This document shows positions 1 to 5,067 of a stretch of 5,208 nucleotides of DNA, one piece after another. The notes below the pieces were generated by a model. It did no database searches and was not told where the DNA came from. It worked only from the letters and a program-made list of their open reading frames with translations. Source of the stretch: Bacteroidaceae bacterium. GTDB taxonomy: Bacteria > Bacteroidota > Bacteroidia > Bacteroidales > Bacteroidaceae. The stretch is taken from NCBI GenBank assembly GCA_024695315.1, contig JAILIJ010000296.1, positions 1 through 5,208 of the forward strand, given 5' to 3'. The first letter of the stretch is position 1, and the number at the start of each line of letters is the position of its first letter. Both the position numbers and the translations under genes were made by a program.

Positions 1-266
1 GCCATCTTGACGCAGTCGTCAGGTGTGCCAGAACAAGCCCATACGTCAAGGCTTCCTAATTCTTCTGTTTGTGCTTCCTGTTTTATATGCTTTATCGTGA
101 CTGGCGTGCTACTTGAAATACTCATAGATGCTCCGCTTCGACCACTATTTGGGGCAACAACCACAACATCACCATATTTTCTTGCCATATCAATAAGATC
201 GTGTATTCCTTTGGCCTGATAGCCGTCATCATTCGATATGAGAATTGATTTTCTTACTTTTTCCAT
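1..266 (-). CDS. surE: 5'/3'-nucleotidase SurE, N-terminal part (runs off the left edge)
   Basis: SurE is a metal-dependent phosphatase that hydrolyses nucleoside 5'- and 3'-monophosphates (and short polyphosphate in some species) and is linked to stationary-phase survival. The 88 visible codons show the family's N-terminal signatures: ILISNDDGYQAKGI with the metal-binding pair D13-D14, then VVVVAPNSGRSGASMSI with S44, which sits at the same offset as the metal-ligand serine of E. coli SurE, and finally W..SGTPDDCVK at 76-87. The remaining metal ligand (an Asn) and the C-terminal half lie beyond position 1. An in-frame ATG also exists at 278. I prefer the ATG at 266 because the predicted promoter would put the transcript start near 283, leaving only about 5 nt before the upstream ATG but about 17 nt before this one. 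The gene reads away from the tRNA-Gln gene and in the same direction as lpxB, but has its own promoter. Identity is secure; the exact start is less so. Confidence 0.95.
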   Translation of the reverse strand, partial: MEKVRKSILISNDDGYQAKGIHDLIDMARKYGDVVVVAPNSGRSGASMSISSSTPVTIKHIKQEAQTEELGSLDVWACSGTPDDCVKM

Positions 267-287
267 TTTTTTTACCATTTTCGGGTA

Positions 288-318
288 CAAAGATAGTAAA
301 AATACCGTCTTACTCAAA
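288..318 (-). promoter_or_regulatory. Bacteroidetes-type promoter for surE
   Basis: On the minus strand, TTTG (318-315) is followed after 19 bp by TATCTTTG (295-288). This matches the Bacteroidetes primary-sigma consensus (-33 TTTG, -7 TAnnTTTG) at the usual spacing. Transcription should start near 283, just ahead of the surE start codon. This is pattern recognition, not a mapped start. Confidence 0.75.
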
Positions 319-335
319 AAAAACTTGTCAAATGC

Positions 336-366
336 TTTGATGGTTACAGAAAAAGCCATACCTTTG
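336..366 (+). promoter_or_regulatory. Bacteroidetes-type promoter for tRNA-Gln
   Basis: TTTG (336-339), a 19-bp spacer and TACCTTTG (359-366) form a full match to the Bacteroidetes consensus, with the same spacing as the divergent surE promoter. The predicted start near 372 leaves a 5' leader of about 45 nt before the mature tRNA, to be removed by RNase P. The two -33 elements are only 17 bp apart, so polymerase binding at one may affect the other. Confidence 0.75.
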
Positions 367-417
367 CACCGCATTTGAGAGATGACGGCGTCATTACTTA
401 AGGCAGAGACATAATAT

Positions 418-488
418 TGGGATATGGTGTAATGGTAACACAACAGATTCTGGTCCTGTTTTTCCTGGTTCGAGTCCGGGTATCCCAA
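418..488 (+). tRNA. tRNA-Gln, anticodon CTG
   Basis: A full cloverleaf can be drawn. The acceptor stem TGGGATA pairs perfectly with TATCCCA. The D arm is GTGT/ACAC with loop AATGGTA. The anticodon arm is ACAGA, loop TTCTGGT, CCTGT, with anticodon CTG at 450-452. A 4-nt variable region follows, then a T arm CCTGG-TTCGAGT-CCGGG. The U1-A72 first pair is characteristic of bacterial tRNA-Gln, and the CUG anticodon reads CAG codons. The discriminator base is A488. The following bases are CA rather than CCA, so the CCA tail must be added by nucleotidyltransferase, as is common in Bacteroidales. One oddity is an A-C mismatch at the last anticodon-stem pair (31-39). The gene is single, with its own promoter and terminator, and converges on lpxB. 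Confidence 0.96.
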
Positions 489-509
489 CATAAAAATATT
501 ATTTAATAG

Positions 510-545
510 AACTCAGAGCTAAAAACTCTGAGTTTTTTTGTTTTT
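510..545 (+). terminator. Intrinsic terminator of the tRNA-Gln gene
   Basis: A perfect 9-bp stem, AACTCAGAG (510-518) with CTCTGAGTT (526-534), closes a 7-nt loop and runs into a T-rich tract (533-545, interrupted by one G). It lies 22 nt after the tRNA and fits a Rho-independent terminator on the plus strand. On the minus strand the tract after the stem is AT-rich rather than a pure T run, so it could at most be a weak terminator for transcription leaving lpxB. Confidence 0.88.
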
Positions 546-761
546 ATGCCAGGCAAGGCAATCGTCAAATGTGCAAGTCTGCATTTAATCCTTAGACTTT
601 TATTTGTTAATTCCCCCATTCCCTTAAATTTCTTTATTGTTTGAATGAGAAATGTAAGGGAATCGGGGTAAACATAAGTTTTGCTATCGAGTTCTTGAAA
701 GCAAAAAAGCCTATTTTTATTCTTTGTGAAATCATTATATAAGACTACACTCAAGCTACTC
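546..761. other. Convergent intergenic region, no convincing gene
   Basis: This gap lies between the tRNA terminator and the lpxB stop codon. An 83-codon minus-strand reading frame spans it but runs through both the tRNA terminator and the inverted repeat, and its product resembles nothing I recognise, so I do not call it a gene. Apart from the 613-668 inverted repeat I see no promoter or RNA gene. Confidence 0.6.
613..668. repeat. Long imperfect inverted repeat downstream of lpxB
   Basis: The arms 613-633 and 648-668 are 21 nt each and complementary at 19 positions (a C-C mismatch at 617/664 and an A-G mismatch at 627/654), around a 14-nt spacer. The outer part is CCCC against GGGG, followed by ATTCCCTTA against TAAGGGAAT. 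In RNA this would be a very stable hairpin on either strand. It lies 94 bp past the lpxB stop. No T run follows on either strand, so it is not a textbook terminator. It could be a 3'-end stabiliser or processed end of the ksgA-lpxB message, or a small palindromic mobile repeat. Confidence 0.8.
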
Positions 762-1919
762 TTAGAGGGCTTTAGCTAATTTTTCCACCATGAGTTTTGC
801 AGCTTTAGCAGAAGCTCCTGGACCACCAAGTTTTTTATTCATTTCTTTGTAGTCGTTAAGCATCTTGTCGCGTCCGACGCCTCCTGGCATGATAGCCAAA
901 AGTCTGCTGCAAACATTAGCTTCGTTCATCTCGTCAGCAATCAATTCGTTTACGATTTTCTTTTCTGCCACGAGGTTAACCAGAGAGATAAACTTACATT
1001 TCACGAATTGGTCTTTTAGAGTTCTATATATTATTCCGAAAGGTAAGTGGTAGCATACGACTTGTGGTGTGCCGATTATTGCGGCTTCGAGTGTTGCTGT
1101 GCCTGATGTTACCAAAGCTGCCGTTGAGGCTTTCAGTATATCGTATGTTTTGCCATATACTATTGCCACATGGAAGTTCTCAGGAATGAACTTCTGGTAG
1201 AAACTTTCTTCTATGTTTGGTGCCCCAGCGATAATCATTTTGTAGCCTTCGAAGTGTGAGGCCGCATCAATCATGATTTTCAGGTTATCTTTGATTTCCT
1301 GTTTTCTTGAACCGGCTAAGAGAGCGATAGCGCCGCGTTTATTTTCCTTGAGCTTTTCTATCTCATCGCATGTTTCGTGCTGCCCGTTTCCAAAATATTG
1401 ATTTACGGCATCAACGCATGGGTTGCCAACGTAATTGATAGTGTAGTCGCGTTTCTTAAACCATTCTACTTCGAAAGGTAAGATAGAGAAAAGCTCGTCT
1501 ACATTCCTTTTGATCGACTCTATGCGATATTCTTTCCATGCCCATATCTTTGGGCTTATGTAATAGTAGATTTTAGGGTACCATCCACCTTTTTCTCGAT
1601 TTTTGTTTACCCATTCAGCAATATTAAGGTTGAAGCCAGGGTAGTCGACGAGTATTACCGCGTCAGGTTGCCAGTCTTTAATATCCTTTTTGCACTCCTT
1701 CATGCCTTTTAATATCTTTGGTAAGTGCATGAGTACGGTTAGGAATCCCATATATGCAAGTTCCTTGTAGTGCTTTACTAAGGTGCCGCCAACGGCAGCC
1801 ATTTTATCGCCGCCGTAGAATCTAAATTCTGCTTCTGTGTCGTTTTTTTTTAGCTCTTCCATCAAGTTGGAGGCGTGTAGGTCTCCAGAAGCTTCTCCGA
1901 CAATAAGGTAGTATTTCAT
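762..1919 (-). CDS. lpxB: Lipid-A-disaccharide synthase LpxB
   Basis: LpxB is the GT19 glycosyltransferase that joins UDP-2,3-diacylglucosamine and lipid X into the beta-1,6 disaccharide core of lipid A, at the inner face of the cytoplasmic membrane. The 385-residue product has the usual family length. Visible motifs in order are: IVGEASGDLHA at 6-16 (Rossmann start with the conserved GEASGD), ILVDYPGFN at 89-97 (D92 in the position of the essential aspartate), YYISPKIWAW at 119-128, VGNP at 164-167, the nucleotide-site LLAGSR at 200-205, SGTATLEAA at 272-280, and SLVNLVAE at 312-319 with the conserved Asn. Its ATG overlaps the ksgA stop as ATGA, and AGAGG lies four bases upstream, so translation is probably coupled to ksgA. 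No change in key residues is evident. The upstream acyltransferases and LpxH are not in this window. Confidence 0.97.
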   Translation of the reverse strand: MKYYLIVGEASGDLHASNLMEELKKNDTEAEFRFYGGDKMAAVGGTLVKHYKELAYMGFLTVLMHLPKILKGMKECKKDIKDWQPDAVILVDYPGFNLNIAEWVNKNREKGGWYPKIYYYISPKIWAWKEYRIESIKRNVDELFSILPFEVEWFKKRDYTINYVGNPCVDAVNQYFGNGQHETCDEIEKLKENKRGAIALLAGSRKQEIKDNLKIMIDAASHFEGYKMIIAGAPNIEESFYQKFIPENFHVAIVYGKTYDILKASTAALVTSGTATLEAAIIGTPQVVCYHLPFGIIYRTLKDQFVKCKFISLVNLVAEKKIVNELIADEMNEANVCSRLLAIMPGGVGRDKMLNDYKEMNKKLGGPGASAKAAKLMVEKLAKAL

Positions 1920-2695
1920 AGTGCCTCTTTTACTCTGTTGGTAAGATTGATAAATTCCTCTACTGATAATTGTTCCGGTCTAAGGTTGAATATTGGATCA
2001 GCGAGTAGTGGAGAGTCTTTTCCGAGAATCTGTTTCATGCCGTTCCTCATCATTTTACGTCTCATGGTGAATACAGTTTTGACGATTCTCCTAAACAGAG
2101 CCTCGTCACATCCTAGATTCTCCTTTTTGTTGCGTGTGAGTCGTATTACGGCGCTTTTGACCTTTGGCGGAGGGTTGAAAACATTTTCGTTTACGGTAAA
2201 TAAATATTCAACGTCGTACCAAGCTTGAATAAGTACGCTAAGCACTCCGTAGGTCTTACTTCCTGGCTTTGCTGCCATACGTTCAGCAACTTCTTTTTGT
2301 ATCATTCCTGTGCAGCAAGGAATAATCTCTTTGTGCTCTACCATTTTGAAAAATATCTGTGAAGATATGTTGTAAGGGTAGTTACCAGTAAGGACGAAAG
2401 GTTTTCCATCGAAGACCTTTTGTAGGTCCATTTTAAGGAAATCCGCTTCAATTATGTTTTCTCCCAATTCTGGGAAATGTTCCTGAAGATATGGAACTGA
2501 TTCCTTGTCTATTTCGACAACCTTGAAAGGTCTATTCTTTTTTAGAATATACTGTGTCAGTACGCCCATGCCTGGTCCTACTTCGAGTACAGGAATATCA
2601 GGGCAGGCATCTATGGTGTCTGCTATGTCATTGGCAACTTTCAAGTCGGTAAGAAAGTGTTGCCCCAAGAATTTCTTTGGTTTTACAGCTGGCAT
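1916..2695 (-). CDS. rsmA: 16S rRNA adenine dimethyltransferase KsgA/RsmA
   Basis: KsgA/RsmA uses S-adenosylmethionine to dimethylate two adjacent adenosines near the 3' end of 16S rRNA (A1518 and A1519 in E. coli) during late 30S assembly; its loss gives kasugamycin resistance. The 259-residue product is typical in length. It opens with PKKFLGQHFL (6-15), the family's N-terminal signature. SAM motif I is VLEVGPGMGV at 36-45, followed by acidic E61 and D85. The catalytic motif is NYPYNIS at 105-111, where most homologues have NLPY. Further conserved blocks are VFNPPPKVKSAV at 172-183, TMRRKMMRN at 210-218, and the C-terminal RPEQLSVEEF. The ATG at 2695 precedes this signature closely and has an A-rich leader and no Shine-Dalgarno site, as usual for Bacteroidetes. 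It is the first gene of a two-gene unit with lpxB. Confidence 0.97.
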   Translation of the reverse strand: MPAVKPKKFLGQHFLTDLKVANDIADTIDACPDIPVLEVGPGMGVLTQYILKKNRPFKVVEIDKESVPYLQEHFPELGENIIEADFLKMDLQKVFDGKPFVLTGNYPYNISSQIFFKMVEHKEIIPCCTGMIQKEVAERMAAKPGSKTYGVLSVLIQAWYDVEYLFTVNENVFNPPPKVKSAVIRLTRNKKENLGCDEALFRRIVKTVFTMRRKMMRNGMKQILGKDSPLLADPIFNLRPEQLSVEEFINLTNRVKEAL

Positions 2696-2730
2696 ATATT
2701 TTTTTATGTTTTGTTATGTAGCTTCTCTCG

Positions 2731-2762
2731 CAAAGTTACAAAATAAATTGTTATTTGCCATA
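2731..2762 (-). promoter_or_regulatory. Probable promoter for ksgA-lpxB
   Basis: On the minus strand TAACTTTG (2738-2731) is an exact -7 TAnnTTTG match. The best -33 candidate is TATG (2762-2759) at a 20-bp spacing, three of four bases matching. Transcription would begin near 2725, about 30 nt before the ksgA ATG, and just downstream of the terminator of the preceding gene. The -7 match is good and the -33 is weak. Confidence 0.55.
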
Positions 2763-2765
2763 AAA

Positions 2766-2814
2766 ATAATTAAATAAAAAGAGCCGAAGCATAATGAATC
2801 ATTAGCCTTGGCTC
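2766..2814 (-). terminator. Intrinsic terminator of the LRR lipoprotein gene
   Basis: The arms 2781-2790 (GAGCCGAAGC) and 2805-2814 (GCCTTGGCTC) pair with one G-T wobble and one mismatch. The intervening bases can themselves pair as TAATG-AAT-CATTA, extending the stem. On the minus strand the hairpin is followed immediately by TTTTTATTTAATTATTTTT. It lies about 50 nt past the stop codon of the LRR gene and should insulate ksgA-lpxB from it. Confidence 0.88.
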
Positions 2815-2864
2815 CTTACTTATCTTTATCGCATATACATGCGTGTACGTTTCTCTATATATTC

Positions 2865-4397
2865 TTAATTGTTTTCAGAATTTAGATTGGCGTTCTCATC
2901 TGTCATATTTTCAATAGATTCGATGATTTTCCATTTTGCCCACTGTTCGTCAGCTTTATAGGAGTCGATGGCTGCAGTAGGGACGAAAAGAGTACCATTC
3001 TTAGCCCCACTTGTTTCAAATACTGTGACTCCGAGTTTAGGTGCTTTTTCTGCCTTGCATACGAACTTGATGAGTGACTCGTCATCTGCGAAGCAGTCCT
3101 TACCGATAGAATCTGTAGTACTTGGTAATTCGATTGTTTCGAGAGCGATACATCCTGTGAAGCAGCACTCGCCGAGAGTTGTGATACCTTCTGGTAGAGT
3201 TACGTGGATAAGACTCTTAGCTCCTCCGAAAGTGAATGGACCGAGTTCTGTTATACCATTAGGGATTTCTATTGACAAGAGAGAGTTACATCCGTGGAAA
3301 CAGTATGCTCCAATCTTTGTTACTTTTGAAGGAATGTTTATAGACTTCAGATTTTCACATATTTGGAATGTCTGTGGCATGAGTTCTGTAAGATTCTCAG
3401 GGAGAGTGATTGTCTCGAGAGATTTACATCCCATGAATGCGCTAGCCTTAATTGTATCGATGCTTTCTGGAAGGTTGATTTCCTTGAGTGATTCACAATA
3501 TGCGAAACATTGTGTTGAAAGTTTCTTGATGCTTGTAGGCAACTTAACTGTCTGTAGTCCAGTACATCCGAAGAATGTGTAGTCTGGTACGTTACTCATA
3601 GAAGAAGGGAACTCGATATTTGTGAGTGATGTACATCCATGGAATACGTGGTAACCCATAGTGTCGAGTCCTTCAGTCAAGAATACATTTTCAAGAGATG
3701 AACATTTTTCAAAACATGATGTTCCGAGTGTGTCTACTGTAGTAGGGATGGATATTGATGTTAAACTTTCGCATCCGTAAAAAGCACTATCGGCGATAAA
3801 TGTTACGCTGTTAGGAATAGTTATTTCCTTAAGGCTTGTACAGTTGTAGAATGCGTAATCCTTGATATTCTTTATGTTTGTTGGTAGATTTACCGTTTCG
3901 AGTTTAGTGCAGTTTGTAAAAACTCGGTTTCCGAAGTATTCAACTTCTGAAGGTAACTTAGCAGAGGCGAGTTTTTTGCATCCTTCAAAACAGTATTCTC
4001 CGATTGATGTGATTCCGTCAGGGATATCTATTGACTTGATGTTTGACGTTGTGAATGCGTCAACAGAAATAACCTTATATGTTTTGCCCTTGTAGTTGAT
4101 ATCAGAATAAACCTTAACATCAGAAGATGTAGCTTTAGAATAGTATCCTGAACAAGCAGCAATAGGTGTTCCACTAGAACCTACAACATAAATTACTCCA
4201 TCGATAATCAATTTTGAACCCTCTACAGTTATAGCTGCTCCTTGGTCGTTGGAAAGGTCGGTGTTGATATTGATGATGTATTCACCCTTTGTTGGAGTGT
4301 AATTGATCTCTTCTAATTCTTCCTTGCATGACGCCATTATGATGGCACATACAAATGCTAAAAGATAAGAAAATTTTTTCATGTCTTTATATGTCAT
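2865..4397 (-). CDS. BspA-like leucine-rich-repeat (LRR_5) surface lipoprotein
   Basis: The 510-residue product starts with a lipoprotein signal peptide (MKKFSYLLAFVCAIIMASC, lipobox MASC, acylated Cys24). The next residues, KEELEE, fit the Bacteroidetes lipoprotein export signal (Lys followed by acidic residues), which predicts display on the outer face of the outer membrane. Residues 40-128 form the N-cap typical of BspA-like proteins (IDGVIYVV...YKGKTYKVISVDAF). Residues 129-450 are 14 tandem 23-residue LRR_5 repeats with no insertion or deletion, of the pattern IxxIGxxxFxxCxxLxxIxIPxx. Residues 451-510 are a C-terminal cap (LFVPTAAIDSYKADEQWAKWKII) and a polar Asn/Glu-rich tail. Proteins of this family bind fibronectin, fibrinogen or other host and bacterial surfaces in Tannerella and Prevotella; the ligand here is unknown. 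A second in-frame ATG at 4382 gives a more typical signal peptide start (MKKF) and may be the true start. The gene is monocistronic, with its own promoter and terminator. Confidence 0.93.
   Translation of the reverse strand: MTYKDMKKFSYLLAFVCAIIMASCKEELEEINYTPTKGEYIININTDLSNDQGAAITVEGSKLIIDGVIYVVGSSGTPIAACSGYYSKATSSDVKVYSDINYKGKTYKVISVDAFTTSNIKSIDIPDGITSIGEYCFEGCKKLASAKLPSEVEYFGNRVFTNCTKLETVNLPTNIKNIKDYAFYNCTSLKEITIPNSVTFIADSAFYGCESLTSISIPTTVDTLGTSCFEKCSSLENVFLTEGLDTMGYHVFHGCTSLTNIEFPSSMSNVPDYTFFGCTGLQTVKLPTSIKKLSTQCFAYCESLKEINLPESIDTIKASAFMGCKSLETITLPENLTELMPQTFQICENLKSINIPSKVTKIGAYCFHGCNSLLSIEIPNGITELGPFTFGGAKSLIHVTLPEGITTLGECCFTGCIALETIELPSTTDSIGKDCFADDESLIKFVCKAEKAPKLGVTVFETSGAKNGTLFVPTAAIDSYKADEQWAKWKIIESIENMTDENANLNSENN
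3048..4013 (-). repeat. Array of 14 x 69-bp units encoding the LRR_5 repeats
   Basis: Residues 129-450 divide into 14 consecutive units of exactly 23 codons, beginning ITSIGEYCF and ending with the unit TDSIGKDCF. Position 9 is Phe in every unit. Position 12 is Cys in 12 of 14, the exceptions being units 12 (Ala) and 14 (Asp). Position 8 is Cys in six units (1, 5, 8, 11, 13, 14). The units have diverged in sequence, so recent duplication by slippage is not evident at the protein level. Confidence 0.9.
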
Positions 4398-4491
4398 TTT
4401 TTTATTATTTCCGTTGTTAAGTAATTATAACACAATCCCGTCATTTCACCTATGGTCAAAGCGGCTCTTATGTACTGCTTTAAATATTTTG

Positions 4492-4522
4492 CAAATGTAC
4501 GTGTTTTTGTTTATAAAACAAG
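4492..4522 (-). promoter_or_regulatory. Probable promoter for the LRR lipoprotein gene
   Basis: On the minus strand CTTG (4522-4519), a 19-bp spacer and TACATTTG (4499-4492) match the Bacteroidetes promoter pattern (exact -7, three of four at -33). The start would be near 4486, giving an untranslated leader of about 90 nt to the ATG at 4397, or about 105 nt to the ATG at 4382. This leader is longer than those predicted for surE and ksgA in this window. Confidence 0.6.
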
Positions 4523-4851
4523 AATTGTTTACCCTAATTTCTTATTGTTTTGAATTAAAATCCGTAAAATGTCTTTTTTACACGCAAAAAGTAACTTGTA
4601 TTTGCCATTTTTTTGAGCAAAAAATGTTAAAAATCTATACAACTGAAGTTGTTCGCTTATTGATTCCATTTGGATTTTAGATGAAAATTTCTTAAACAAT
4701 CTTTTATTTTTGGGAAAAAATAGATGATAAGTCATGATGGGAAAAAGCATAAAAAGAAATTCTACTTTCTGCCGACTTATCGTAATAAACAAAAAAGGCA
4801 CGTCAAAAAGAACGTACTTTTCTACCCCACCTCCTTCGGCAACGGTTCGTA

Positions 4852-4962
4852 TTACCTTCGTAAATCCTTCGTATCATTTACTAATTTCTTCTTATGATAG
4901 AAATCAAATTTTTGATATGAAAAATCTATCTCCATCTCATGAGGAATTCGGACGTAGCGCAT
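4852..4962 (-). CDS. Possible 36-residue small protein, unrecognised
   Basis: An ATG-initiated frame of 36 codons ends in TAA. The product begins MRYVRIPHEMEIDF and ends KLVNDTKDLRR; it is charged and lacks a signal peptide or membrane segment. The only support is position: its ATG lies about 13 nt after the start predicted from the promoter-like site at 4981-5012. A plus-strand frame across the same bases ends in LSPSHEEFGRSALLSDE, which looks at least as protein-like, so neither can be preferred from sequence alone. I recognise no family for either. Confidence 0.15.
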   Translation of the reverse strand: MRYVRIPHEMEIDFSYQKFDFYHKKKLVNDTKDLRR

Positions 4963-4980
4963 TGCTGTCAGATGAATGAA

Positions 4981-5012
4981 CAAATGTAAAACATTTAGCA
5001 AAAATTTACAAG
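4981..5012 (-). promoter_or_regulatory. Possible orphan promoter upstream of the LRR gene
   Basis: On the minus strand CTTG (5012-5009), 20 bp, then TACATTTG (4988-4981): the same -33 and -7 bases as the proposed LRR promoter. Transcription would start near 4975 and enter a 36-codon frame with ATG at 4962, then run toward the LRR gene. The -7 box overlaps the palindrome AAATGT-AAA-ACATTT. In AT-rich DNA such matches arise by chance, hence the low confidence. Confidence 0.35.
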
Positions 5013-5067
5013 TTTTTGATCTGTGAGAATGAAAGATTTAAGAAAGTTTAACTCTTAAAGTGTAAGC

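Noticed and set aside
7..219. 70-codon plus-strand frame opposite surE
   Set aside because: The minus strand here encodes clear SurE motifs; this frame is its antisense shadow.
503..754. 83-codon minus-strand frame after lpxB
   Set aside because: It runs through both the 613-668 inverted repeat and the tRNA terminator, has no recognisable domain, and is better explained as open frame in AT-rich intergenic DNA.
1938..2228. 96-codon plus-strand frame opposite ksgA
   Set aside because: Fully inside ksgA, whose conserved motifs are intact on the other strand; no independent support.
2968..3582. 204-codon plus-strand frame within the LRR gene
   Set aside because: Long open antisense frame caused by the regular 69-bp repeat pattern; the minus strand carries the repeat protein with signal peptide and caps.
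3048..4013. Regular 69-bp periodicity considered as a CRISPR or non-coding tandem array
   Set aside because: The period is explained by the 23-residue coding repeat of an LRR_5 protein; there are no identical repeats with unique spacers.
4705..4712. TATTTTTG resembling a plus-strand -7 promoter box
   Set aside because: No TTTG-like -33 element at 19-21 bp upstream; a chance match in T-rich sequence.
4529..4801. 90-codon minus-strand frame upstream of the LRR gene
   Set aside because: GTG start, product dominated by Lys/Phe/Leu/Ile as expected from AT-rich DNA, no recognised motif, and it runs across the proposed -33 flank region of the LRR promoter.
4832..4838. AAGGAGG on the minus strand, a perfect Shine-Dalgarno sequence
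   Set aside because: No start codon lies at a suitable distance downstream, and genes in this group rarely use such sites.
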